Positions 1-7,132 of a DNA stretch of 33,327 nucleotides are shown here, one piece after another. Made by a program: the position numbers and the translations under genes. The notes under the pieces were generated by a model that saw only the letters and a program-made list of their open reading frames with translations, had not been told where the DNA came from and ran no database searches. Numbering within the stretch: position 1 is the stretch's first letter; each line of letters opens with the position of its first letter. The stretch comes from a virus. The stretch spans positions 1-33,327 of the IMG/VR virus record IMGVR_UViG_3300036800_000522; one strand, 5' to 3'.

Positions 1-495
1 ATGGCTCTCACGCCGCGACAGCGACGTTTCGTCGACGAATATCTCATCGATCTCAATGCCCGCGCCGCCGCGCGCCGGGCCGGGTTCTCGCCCGGTTCGC
101 TCAACTATCCGTCGCGGTTGATGCGCACGCCGGCGATCGCGCGTGCCATTGCCCAGGCGATGGCGGAGCGCGCCGAGCGGACCGGCATCACCCGCGAACG
201 GGTCCTCGCCGAATATGCGCGCATCGCTTTCGTCGATCTGAGCGATCTCGCCGGCTGGGATGGGGAGGGCGCGGTCCTGCTCGATGCGGCTCTGATCAGC
301 GAGGATGTGGCGGCAGCAATCGCGGCGATCGGCGAGGTGCCGGCGCCGGAAGACGCATCGGGCGAGCCGGCGCCGCTCAAAGTCTCGATCTTCGACAAGA
401 TGCGAGCGCTCGAAGCGCTTGCCCGTCTCATCGATCCGACATGGAATCTCGATGCCAGCCTCGTCCCGCCGCCCTACGCGTCCCGCCTTCACTGA
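1..495 (+). CDS. Phage terminase small subunit (first copy)
   Basis: This 164-residue protein looks like a Terminase_2-type small terminase subunit, which recognises phage DNA and hands it to the large subunit for packaging. The N-terminus (TPRQRRFVDEYLIDLNARAA, then ARRAGFSP) is the typical helix-turn-helix start of the family. A middle segment (GITRERVLAEYARIAFVDLSD) and the C-terminal 'KMRALEALARLID' match the usual core. The window opens exactly on its ATG, so any ribosome binding site lies outside. Its end overlaps the next gene, a second small-terminase paralogue, by 44 bases. I see the motifs; the function comes from the family and from the position just before the large terminase. Confidence 0.85.
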   Translation: MALTPRQRRFVDEYLIDLNARAAARRAGFSPGSLNYPSRLMRTPAIARAIAQAMAERAERTGITRERVLAEYARIAFVDLSDLAGWDGEGAVLLDAALISEDVAAAIAAIGEVPAPEDASGEPAPLKVSIFDKMRALEALARLIDPTWNLDASLVPPPYASRLH

Positions 496-1018
496 GCGCC
501 AGCTCGCCTTTATTCGCGAATATATGGTCGATGCCAACGCCGCCGAGGCGGCACGCCGCGCCGGCTATAGCCCGGAAAACGCCCGCAACATCGCCTATGG
601 GCTGCGCAACCAGCCGAAGGTCGCGGCGCGGATCGAAGCGGCGCAAGAGCGGCGCAGCGAGAAGAAACGCGTGACGGCCGACCGCGTGCTGGAAGAGCTC
701 GGCCGCATGGCGTTCTCGAATATGAGCGACTATGTCGAATGGGGGCCGGGGGGAATCACGCTGCGCGACCATGCGCTGCTCGACGAGGACCAGACCGCCG
801 CGGTCGCCGATGTCGAACCCAAGGGCAACGGCAAAGTCGCACGGCTGAAGCTTTACGACAAACTCGCGGCGCTCAACGCCCTCGCGCGTCATCTCGGCAT
901 GACCGGCGGCCGAACCGCACTCGGCCCGTCGCGCAACGAAAACCGCGAACGCCGCGACGCGAACGCGATCCTGCGCGAGCGATTGATGAAGATCGCGAAA
1001 CAGGGTGAGAAGAAGTGA
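452..1018 (+). CDS. Phage terminase small subunit (second copy)
   Basis: This is a second Terminase_2-type protein of 188 residues. It starts 'MPASSRRPTRPAFTERQLAF' and contains ANAAEAARRAGYSP, followed by 'RVLEELGRMAFSNMSDYVEW' and 'KLYDKLAALNALARHLGM', the same blocks in the same order as the preceding gene. I chose the ATG at 452 because the conserved domain begins right after it; an upstream in-frame ATG at 305 would add an arginine-rich shadow of the first gene. The C-terminal tail is basic and ends KQGEKK. Two paralogous small subunits in tandem are unusual. One may be the DNA-recognition subunit and the other a diverged or regulatory copy, but that is inference. Confidence 0.8.
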   Translation: MPASSRRPTRPAFTERQLAFIREYMVDANAAEAARRAGYSPENARNIAYGLRNQPKVAARIEAAQERRSEKKRVTADRVLEELGRMAFSNMSDYVEWGPGGITLRDHALLDEDQTAAVADVEPKGNGKVARLKLYDKLAALNALARHLGMTGGRTALGPSRNENRERRDANAILRERLMKIAKQGEKK

Positions 1019-1063
1019 GGGCGATTATCGCGGGTCCGCCTTCGAGGCGAGATCTCTCGGCAC

Positions 1064-1096
1064 CGTCCTTCCCGCGCAAGCGGGAATCCGCGGACG
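1064..1096. repeat. Palindromic intergenic repeat (REP-like)
   Basis: A TTCCCGC...GCGGGAA palindrome sits at 1069-1086 between the second small terminase and the large terminase. It belongs to the common chromosomal class around 'cattcccgcgaaagcgggaatcc', seen again at 2556-2626 and 15746-15773. It lies inside the open upstream extension of the large-terminase frame (GTG at 1005), and this argues that the extension is not translated. Confidence 0.6.
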
Positions 1097-1178
1097 TCGC
1101 CGGATGCCCGCTATGACGCAAGAAGAAGTGCGTCAGAAAAACCGGCAGCTGAAGCCGACGGTTGAAAGCTCGTATCCC

Positions 1179-2498
1179 ATGCCCCTCGACCCCGTCGAAG
1201 CCTCGCAGCTCGTTACCGAGCTCGATCATGCGCCGTTGCCGCAAGACGATGCGGAGGATTTGCTCGATGATTGGCGCCTTTGGGCGCGGCCGTCGCAATT
1301 GCCGCCAGCCAAATTGGCGAATGGCGGTGATTGGCGCGTGTGGCTGCTGCTCGCCGGGCGCGGGTTCGGCAAGACGCGCAGCGGCGCGGAGTGGGTGCGC
1401 GGTCTCGCCGAAAGCGGGGCGGCGCGACGCATCGCTTTGGTCGCGCCGACGGCACGCGACGCGCGGCTGGTGATGGTGGAAGGCGAGAGCGGCTTGCTGG
1501 CGATCGCGTCCGACGATCGGCGGCCGGTGTTCGAGCCCTCGAAGCGCCAGCTCACTTGGTCGAACGGCGCGATCGCGACCTTGTTCTCGGCCGACGAGCC
1601 CGACCGGCTGCGCGGCCCGCAATTCGACGCCGCGTGGTGCGACGAGCTGGCGGCGTGGCGCTATCCGGCGGCGTGGGACATGCTGATGATGGGCTTGCGC
1701 CTCGGCCAACATCCGCGCGTCGTGGTGACGACGACGCCGAAGCCGGTGAAGCTGATCCGCAGGCTGCTGGCGTCGCCCGGCTGCGTGGTGACGCGCGGCG
1801 GCACCCGCGAGAACGAAAATAATCTCGCGCCGGGATTCCTCGCCGCGATCTTGAAGCAATACGAGGGCACACGGCTCGGCCGCCAGGAACTCGATGCCGA
1901 GCTCTTGGAAGACATGCCCGGCGCGCTGTGGTCGCGCGATGCGATCGAGCGGGCGCGCATTGAAGAAGCGCCGGTGCTGCGCCGCGTCGTCGTCGCCATC
2001 GATCCCGCGGTAAGTGCAGGCGAGGAGGCGGACGAGACCGGCATCGTCGTCGCCGCGGTGGGGCAGGACAGTCACGGCTATGTGCTCGACGATCTCTCGG
2101 GCCGGTTCGGCCCGCATGATTGGGCATCGCGCGCGCTGGATGCCTATCGCGCGCATCGCGCCGATCGCATCGTCGCCGAGGTGAACAATGGCGGCGCGAT
2201 GGTTGAGGCGACGCTTCGCGTGCTCGATGCCGGCGTCTCGTACAAGCCGGTCCATGCCTCGCGCGGCAAGCTTGCGCGCGCCGAGCCGGTTGCCGCGCTC
2301 TACGAGCAAGGCCGCATCCATCACGTCGGCGCGTTCCCCGCGCTCGAGGACCAGATGTGCGCCTTCACCGGCGGGCCCTTATCGCATGTGGCCTCGCCCG
2401 ATCGCGTCGACGCCTTGGTCTGGGCGCTGAGCGAGCTGATGCTCAACAGCGCCGAGCCGGGGTTGCTCGGGTATTACCGCGGGCTGAGCGGGAAGTAG
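1179..2498 (+). CDS. Phage terminase large subunit (packaging ATPase/nuclease)
   Basis: This is the DNA-packaging motor, of about 439 residues from the ATG at 1179. The Walker A motif GRGFGKT is at residues 60-66, and the Walker B-like CDE (D155, E156) lies in 'AAWCDELAAW'. A TTT-P motif (VVVTTTPKP) acts as the coupling segment. The C-terminal RNase H-like nuclease starts with VVVAIDPA (D275) and includes 'VAEVNNGGAMVEATLR' and PDRVDALVWAL. These blocks resemble the RcGTA/HK97-like large terminases. The frame is open back to a GTG at 1005, with ATGs at 1104 and 1113, but that stretch translates a REP-like palindrome (LPAQAGIRG). I therefore prefer 1179, whose product has normal family length. 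The exact start is the main uncertainty. Confidence 0.9.
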   Translation: MPLDPVEASQLVTELDHAPLPQDDAEDLLDDWRLWARPSQLPPAKLANGGDWRVWLLLAGRGFGKTRSGAEWVRGLAESGAARRIALVAPTARDARLVMVEGESGLLAIASDDRRPVFEPSKRQLTWSNGAIATLFSADEPDRLRGPQFDAAWCDELAAWRYPAAWDMLMMGLRLGQHPRVVVTTTPKPVKLIRRLLASPGCVVTRGGTRENENNLAPGFLAAILKQYEGTRLGRQELDAELLEDMPGALWSRDAIERARIEEAPVLRRVVVAIDPAVSAGEEADETGIVVAAVGQDSHGYVLDDLSGRFGPHDWASRALDAYRAHRADRIVAEVNNGGAMVEATLRVLDAGVSYKPVHASRGKLARAEPVAALYEQGRIHHVGAFPALEDQMCAFTGGPLSHVASPDRVDALVWALSELMLNSAEPGLLGYYRGLSGK

Positions 2499-2555
2499 GG
2501 AGAAGCTGACAACGGTCAGCGTTCAGTTTTCACCAAAGACTCACCTAAACCAAAT

Positions 2556-2626
2556 CGTCATGCCCGCGAAGGCGGGCATCCAGCTCAATCGAAAGCCGCT
2601 GGATTCCCGCTTTCGCGGGAATGACG
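2556..2626. repeat. Paired REP-like palindromes forming one long hairpin
   Basis: Two copies of the 'cgtcattcccgcgaaagcgggaatccagc' class of repeat face each other. Arms 2556-2584 and 2598-2626 match in roughly 26 of 29 positions with a 13-base spacer. The arrangement resembles a BIME-type pair. It lies downstream of the large-terminase stop and may stabilise or end its transcript, but no T-tract follows. Confidence 0.75.
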
Positions 2627-2689
2627 GATGAGTGAGTCGAATCGTCACAAGCTGACAGCCGCGCGCTGTCCGCTTTCGCCAAACACATT

Positions 2690-2764
2690 TCACCGCAGAG
2701 ACACAGAGAGCACGGAGAAGAAAACCTTCTCTGCGCTCTCTGCGCTCTCTGTGCCTCTGCGGTT
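2690..2764. repeat. Long inverted repeat just upstream of the portal gene
   Basis: The left arm (around 2692-2711, 'accgcagagacacagagagc') and the right arm (about 2742-2763, ending gtgcctctgcggt) are near-perfect reverse complements. They are separated by a purine/pyrimidine-rich middle (cggagaagaaaacc, ctctgcgctctctgcg) that extends the pairing. This purine-rich 'ccgcagagacacagag' type of repeat is common between genes in many bacterial genomes. It ends only about 25 bases before the portal ATG, so it could fold in the portal mRNA leader. Confidence 0.75.
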
Positions 2765-2788
2765 CATCTTCCTTTCTTGGGAGTCCCC

Positions 2789-5131
2789 ATGCCCGACAAG
2801 CTTCTCGCGCGCTTCGTGCGCAGCGCCGGTTATGTGCTGACCGGAAACGCGCCTGCCGATTGGTTCGGGCCGCAGCAACCCTTGCCGCCGCAAGCACCGC
2901 CCGATGTCGCCGGACGGCAATTCGATTATCCCTTCGGCTTCAATCTTGCGGTGACGCCGCGTAGCCAGGAGCGCACGGGGTTCGACGAGCTGCGCGGTCT
3001 CGCCGACAGCTACGACCTGCTGCGCTCGGTGATCGAGACGCGCAAGGACCAGATGGAGCGCCTGACGTGGCGCATCCGGCCGCGGGCGCTCGTGCAAACC
3101 GGTAGCACGAGTGACCCGCGGCTCAGCGCGCTGACGCAATTCTTTCATTGCCCCGATCGCCGGCACGGCTGGGCGTCGTGGCTGCGGATGCTGCTCGAGG
3201 ATCTGCTCGTCATCGACGCGCCGACGCTTTACAAGCGCCGCACCCGCGGCGGCGCGCTCTATGCGCTTGAGCTGCTCGACGGCGCGACGATCAAGCGGCT
3301 GATCGACGATTGGGGCCGCGCGCCGTTGCCGCCGGCGCCGGCCTATCAGCAGATTCTGAAAGGCGTGCCGGCGGTCGATTACGCCGCCGACGAGCTCATC
3401 TACGCGCCGCGCAACCCGCGCGTCCACAAAGCCTACGGCTTCTCGCCGGTCGAGCAGGTGCAGATGAGCGTCAACATCGCGCTGCGCCGGCAGATCTATC
3501 AGCTTCAATATTACACCGAGGGCAACGTGCCCGAAGCGCTGATCGGCGTGCCGGAGAATTGGAATCCCGATCAGATCAGGCAATTCCAGGCCTATTGGGA
3601 CGGCCTCAACGCCGGCGACACGGCCGAGCGTCGGCACGCGAAATTCGTGCCCGGCGGCGTCGCCAAGACCTTCGTGCCGGTGCGCGAGCCGGCGATGAAA
3701 GACGCGTTCGACGAATGGCTGGCACGCATCGTCTGCTACGCCTTCTCGGTGCCGCCGTCCGCCTTCACCAGCCAGGTCAACCGCGCGACGGCGGAGAGCG
3801 CGCAAGATGTCGCGCTCTCCGAAGGCCTCGCGCCGCTGCAGCTTTGGGTGAAGCACCTCATCGATCGCGTCATCGCCGAAGATTTCGGAGCGAGCGATCT
3901 CGAATTCGCCTGGGATCAGGACAAGGACACCGACCCCGCGCAAACCGCGAGCATCGCCAGCGACTATGTCAGAAGCGGCATCAAGAGCATCAACGAGATC
4001 CGCGCCGAGCTCGGCCTGCCGCCCGTCAAAGGCGGCGAGGTGCCGAAAATCCAGACGGCGCAAGGGTTGATGCCGTTGACGCAAGCGAGCGGCGGTGCGG
4101 CACCGGCGAGTGGGTCGGCGTCCGCTGCGAAAGCCGCATCGGTTTCGATCGCGGACGAGAAGCTTGAGCGCTTCAACTCAAACCATTTCGGGCCCGGCGA
4201 TCGCGGTGGCCAATTCGCGCCGGCGGGCGAGGGCGGAGGTGGCGACCCTAGCCTCGTTCGCCCCGTTGTCTATCGCCCTGGCAATGGTCATTCGGAAAGC
4301 GCTGGCGACCCAATCGTCCCGGTGCAGGAACCAGGTATGGGGCGCTTGGGAGGTTCGCTTGGGCGATGGCTCCAAGCTCTGCCACCCGAAGAGCCGGGGA
4401 CGCCGCCGATCAAGGGGCCCATCCAGCCTGCACCAGAGACGCTTTCGACATCATCACCAAAAGCGCCGTCGACGCCTGCGGAACCTAGCGCTGCTCCGAA
4501 GGAACCGAAGTCACCGCCATCCGAAGAAGCGCCGCCCGGCATCGGCCATAATTCTCCGCCGCCGGATAAAGCTATGCCTGCGCCGACGCCGAAACCGGCG
4601 CCACCCGACAAGCCCTATCAATTGCCGGCGCCGGCGAGCCGTAGCGATTCCTACAACGCCGGGAAGGATGTTGCCGAGAAGCTAAAGGACGCGATCGCCA
4701 ACGGTTGGCATGACGTGGCTCAACAGATCGCTGACGTTGGTGACACTGCACATCGGGTGAAGGACCAGATTTCTAACATTATCGCCGACGTCGACTTCGG
4801 TTTAGGCGCACCCTACGATCTACAAACCCTGATCGATAACACCAAGGGCCCCTCACAGGCGGGATATGAAGACCATCACATCGTACCTGCGCAACGAGGG
4901 ACCGACGACAAGGGGCTGAGCCCCGAGGACGAGAAGCGGCTCGAGAGTCGTGAGAATTTCGTGCGGATACCCAAGTATGTCCATCAGCAGATTACGAATT
5001 ACTACAAAGAACCGATCAAAGATCCTCCCTTCAACGGCAGGTCACCGATCGACTACCTGCACGACAAAAACTTCGATGACCGCTATCAATTCGGGCTCGG
5101 CGTGTTGCGAGAATTCGGGGTGATAAAATGA
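2789..5131 (+). CDS. Phage portal protein with C-terminal HNH-nuclease-like toxin domain
   Basis: This 780-residue protein is far longer than usual HK97-type portals (about 400-450). Residues 1 to about 430 are portal: RSVIETRKDQMERLTWRIRP, the stem/wing core, and 'ATAESAQDVALSEGLAPLQL', 'DFGASDLEFAWDQDKDTDP' and SDYVRSGIKSINEIRAELGL. Then comes FNSNHFGPGDRGGQFAPAG, a glycine/proline-rich linker (about 440-610), and a domain starting near QLPAPASRSDSYNAG. That domain has HHIVP (H696, H697), N723 in RENFVRIPKYVHQ and H732, an HNH-type arrangement, and ends LREFGVIK. The start is ATG 2789 after GGGAG; a TTG at 2777 is in frame. The stop overlaps the next ATG (ATGA), coupling it to a putative immunity gene. 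Inference: the portal C-terminus faces the capsid interior in known phages, so the nuclease could be packaged and delivered with DNA. Confidence 0.85.
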   Translation: MPDKLLARFVRSAGYVLTGNAPADWFGPQQPLPPQAPPDVAGRQFDYPFGFNLAVTPRSQERTGFDELRGLADSYDLLRSVIETRKDQMERLTWRIRPRALVQTGSTSDPRLSALTQFFHCPDRRHGWASWLRMLLEDLLVIDAPTLYKRRTRGGALYALELLDGATIKRLIDDWGRAPLPPAPAYQQILKGVPAVDYAADELIYAPRNPRVHKAYGFSPVEQVQMSVNIALRRQIYQLQYYTEGNVPEALIGVPENWNPDQIRQFQAYWDGLNAGDTAERRHAKFVPGGVAKTFVPVREPAMKDAFDEWLARIVCYAFSVPPSAFTSQVNRATAESAQDVALSEGLAPLQLWVKHLIDRVIAEDFGASDLEFAWDQDKDTDPAQTASIASDYVRSGIKSINEIRAELGLPPVKGGEVPKIQTAQGLMPLTQASGGAAPASGSASAAKAASVSIADEKLERFNSNHFGPGDRGGQFAPAGEGGGGDPSLVRPVVYRPGNGHSESAGDPIVPVQEPGMGRLGGSLGRWLQALPPEEPGTPPIKGPIQPAPETLSTSSPKAPSTPAEPSAAPKEPKSPPSEEAPPGIGHNSPPPDKAMPAPTPKPAPPDKPYQLPAPASRSDSYNAGKDVAEKLKDAIANGWHDVAQQIADVGDTAHRVKDQISNIIADVDFGLGAPYDLQTLIDNTKGPSQAGYEDHHIVPAQRGTDDKGLSPEDEKRLESRENFVRIPKYVHQQITNYYKEPIKDPPFNGRSPIDYLHDKNFDDRYQFGLGVLREFGVIK

Positions 5132-5523
5132 AGACTCCTAAACTTCAGGACCTTAGCAACGAACAACTTGTTGAACGCTTCAAGGGGCTCTCGCTCCAGC
5201 AGGGTGACGCGGAGAGAAGCAATGACATGCGAACTTACAATCGGCGTTCCCAGCAATTGGAAGATGTTGGTGGGGAGCTGAAACGGCGGGGCACCGAAGC
5301 CAGGCGGGCTTTGGTGCCACTCCTCGATTGTCCGCGCGACGCCGGTGCCTTATCCGCTGTCGCCCAGTGCCGCTATAACGCGGCGCGGGAACTTCTTGCT
5401 GTGGAGCCCGCCCGTGCTCGAGCGACGCTCGAAGAGATCGCGAATAGTGTCACTCAGTACCAGATGGCCCACGCGCGCCGTACCTTAGGAATACTCGACG
5501 ATGGCACGTTAAAGCCAACCTAG
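5128..5523 (+). CDS. DUF2019-like small protein, putative immunity protein 1
   Basis: This 131-residue soluble, mostly helical protein resembles the DUF2019 family: 'LSNEQLVERFKGLSLQQGDA', KRRGTEARRALVPLLDC, then 'AARELLAVEPARARATLEEI' and an ending of DDGTLKPT. The family has no firmly known biochemical role. Its ATG overlaps the stop of the portal-nuclease gene by ATGA, which indicates translational coupling and suggests it protects the producing cell from the attached nuclease domain. The paralogue at 7575 has the same overlap with the second nuclease copy. It is closest to the copy at 5569, sharing NDMRTYNRR. Immunity is an inference from position and repetition. Confidence 0.7.
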   Translation: MKTPKLQDLSNEQLVERFKGLSLQQGDAERSNDMRTYNRRSQQLEDVGGELKRRGTEARRALVPLLDCPRDAGALSAVAQCRYNAARELLAVEPARARATLEEIANSVTQYQMAHARRTLGILDDGTLKPT

Positions 5524-5568
5524 TCTCAATATTTGGTCTCGGTGTGTTGCGAAAGTTGGAGTTATAAA
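5524..5568 (+). pseudogene. Remnant of a nuclease-domain 3' end
   Basis: The bases just before the second small gene align with the last codons of the portal-nuclease gene (5085-5131) with small gaps. The shared stretches are 'ctcggtgtgttgcgaaag', which matches ctcggcgtgttgcgagaa, and 'gttataaaatga', which matches gtgataaaatga. It carries the signature VLR..GVIK-stop overlapping the next ATG. It is therefore what is left of a duplicated nuclease gene after deletion. Confidence 0.7.
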
Positions 5569-5967
5569 ATGAAGACCCCAAACCTTCAGGAGCTTAGCAA
5601 CGAGCAGTTGACCGATCATTTCCAAGAGCTCTCACTCCAGCAAGGGGAGGCTGAGATGAGCAACGATATGCGGACTTACAATCGACGCTACCAACAGTTG
5701 AAAGATCTTAGTGCAGAATTAAGGCGACGTGGTCCGGAAGCGCGACGCGCGCTCGTGCCTCTCCTCAATTGTCCCCGTAGCGCGGGCCTACTATCCGCGG
5801 TCGCGCAGTGTCGTCTCAACGCGGCCCAGGAGCTGCTTGCGGTTGAACCAAACCGCGCGCGCGCGACACTTGAGGAGATTGCGAACAGCGTCGTCACTCA
5901 ATACCAAAGGTTGCTGGCGTACCAAATTCTAGAAGTGCTGAACGACGGCACGTTCAAGCCGACCTAA
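5569..5967 (+). CDS. DUF2019-like small protein, putative immunity protein 2
   Basis: This is a 132-residue paralogue of the gene at 5128, sharing MKTPNLQELSNEQL, NDMRTYNRR, RRRGPEARRALVPLLNC, LSAVAQC and ARATLEEIANSV. A one-residue insertion (VVTQYQ) and a changed tail (YQILEVLNDGTFKPT) set it apart. I chose ATG 5569 over the in-frame TTG at 5533 because all four paralogues start MK(T/S)P and the upstream bases are a nuclease-gene remnant. It has no intact partner nuclease of its own, so it would be an orphan immunity gene that may widen protection. Function is inferred from the family array. Confidence 0.65.
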   Translation: MKTPNLQELSNEQLTDHFQELSLQQGEAEMSNDMRTYNRRYQQLKDLSAELRRRGPEARRALVPLLNCPRSAGLLSAVAQCRLNAAQELLAVEPNRARATLEEIANSVVTQYQRLLAYQILEVLNDGTFKPT

Positions 5968-6039
5968 GACATGCATGCTGTAGCGGTTTGTGTGTCGTTG
6001 CTGCCGACTCATTGAAAGCTTTTTTCCTGATCTAATTCG

Positions 6040-6206
6040 CTCAACGCCGGCGACACGGCCGAGCGGCGGCATGCGAAGTTCGTGCCCGGCGGCGTCGCCA
6101 AAACTGTCGTGCCGGTGCGCGGACTGCGCCGGTTAAGGGACAAGAAATTCGACGAGCGCTATAATTCGGCATCGGTGTGTTGCGAAAGTTTGGAGTTATA
6201 AAATGA
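6040..6206 (+). pseudogene. Portal fragment joined to nuclease 3' end (deleted cassette)
   Basis: Bases 6040-6121 repeat portal bases 3605-3686 nearly exactly (LNAGDTAERRHAKFVPGGVAKT). After about 17 unrelated bases, 6139-6206 repeat the end of the nuclease domain (DKKFDERY, then FGIGVLRKFGVIK after restoring one missing base near 6163). The unit keeps the ATGA junction with the next small gene at 6203. It is a duplicated portal-nuclease gene from which almost everything between the two ends has been lost. Nothing here encodes a working protein. Confidence 0.75.
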
Positions 6207-6592
6207 AGACACCAAACCTTCAGGAGCTCAGCAATGAGCAATTGGCGGAGCGCTTCAAACTGCTGTCGTTCCAAGAGGACGAAGACGCGTGTAGCGCAAA
6301 GTACTATCAGATAGCCTACGATGAGCGAAGCAGGGTTACCGCGGAACTGAGGAAACGTGGGCAGGAAGCACGACGCGCGTTAATCCCCCTTCTCGATTGT
6401 CAGGACGATTCTCGAGGCATGTCGGCTGTCGCGCAGTGCCATTACAATGCTGCCCGTGAGCTGCTTGCCGTCGAGCCCGCCCGCGCTCGGGCGACGCTTG
6501 AGAAACTCGCGAACAGCGTCACTCAGTCGCAAATGTTTCAGGCTCGCCGGACTTTAGAAGTCCTCGACAACGGAACTTTGAAGCCGACCTGA
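6203..6592 (+). CDS. DUF2019-like small protein, putative immunity protein 3
   Basis: This is a 129-residue paralogue of the small genes at 5128, 5569 and 7575. The start MKTPNLQELSNEQLAERFK and the second half (RRALIPLLDC, MSAVAQC, 'AARELLAVEPARARATLEKL', DNGTLKPT) are conserved. The segment around residues 22-50 differs from copies 1 and 2 and instead resembles copy 4 (AKYYQIAYDE versus LKYYRKAHEK). If these are immunity proteins, that variable segment is the likely specificity region. Its ATG overlaps the stop of a deleted nuclease remnant, so it currently lacks an intact partner. Confidence 0.65.
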   Translation: MKTPNLQELSNEQLAERFKLLSFQEDEDACSAKYYQIAYDERSRVTAELRKRGQEARRALIPLLDCQDDSRGMSAVAQCHYNAARELLAVEPARARATLEKLANSVTQSQMFQARRTLEVLDNGTLKPT

Positions 6593-6667
6593 GGTAGGAG
6601 TGTAGTGGCGTGTTGGTGCGTCACCGTAGCCGGCGTGCTGAAAGTCCTTCCTTCCTGATCTGATTCG

Positions 6668-7132
6668 CTCAACGCGGGCGACACGGCCGAGGAGCGGCGG
6701 CATGCGAAGTTCGTGTCCGGCGGCGTCGCCAAGACCTTCGTGCCGGTGCGCGAGCCGGCGATGAAAGACGCGTTCGACGAATGGCTGGCGCGCATTGTCT
6801 GCTACGCCTTCTCGGTGCCGCCGTCCGCCTTCACCAGCCAGGTCAACCGCGCGACCGCCGACACGGCGCAGGACGTGGCGCTCTCCGAAGGCCTCGCGCC
6901 GCTGCAGCTTTGGGTGAAGCACCTCATTGATCGCGTGCTCGCCGAGGATTTCGGCGCAAGCGATCTCGAATTCGCCTGGGACCAGGACAAGAACACCGAC
7001 CCCGCGCAAACCGCGAGCATCGCCAGCGACTATGTCAGAAGCGGCATCAAGAGCATCAACGAGATCAATTGCCGGCGCCGACGAGCCGCAGCGATTCTTA
7101 CAACGCCGGAACAGATGTTGCGGAAAAGCTAA
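6668..7132 (+). pseudogene. Truncated second copy of the portal gene
   Basis: Bases 6668-7066 repeat portal bases 3605-4000 almost exactly, apart from a three-base insertion near 6690 (AEERRHAK). The copy covers LNAGDTAE to GIKSINEI. At 7066 it jumps straight to the start of the nuclease domain, skipping the portal end and linker (4001-4616). The join sits on a shared 'atc' and puts the nuclease out of frame, so the portal frame ends at 7132 with a meaningless arginine-rich tail. It lacks the first 272 portal residues and cannot make a portal. Confidence 0.8.

Noticed and set aside
1005-1178. N-terminal extension of the large terminase from GTG 1005, ATG 1104 or ATG 1113
   Set aside because: The stretch translates an intergenic palindromic repeat and has no terminase-like sequence. 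The ATG at 1179 gives normal family length.
873-2324. A 483-codon reverse-strand open frame opposite the large terminase
   Set aside because: It is antisense to a convincing terminase gene and has shadow-type composition rich in Arg, Ala and His.
2690-4084. A 464-codon reverse-strand open frame opposite the portal
   Set aside because: It is antisense to the portal core; its similar shadow at 6554-7009 simply reflects the duplicated portal DNA.
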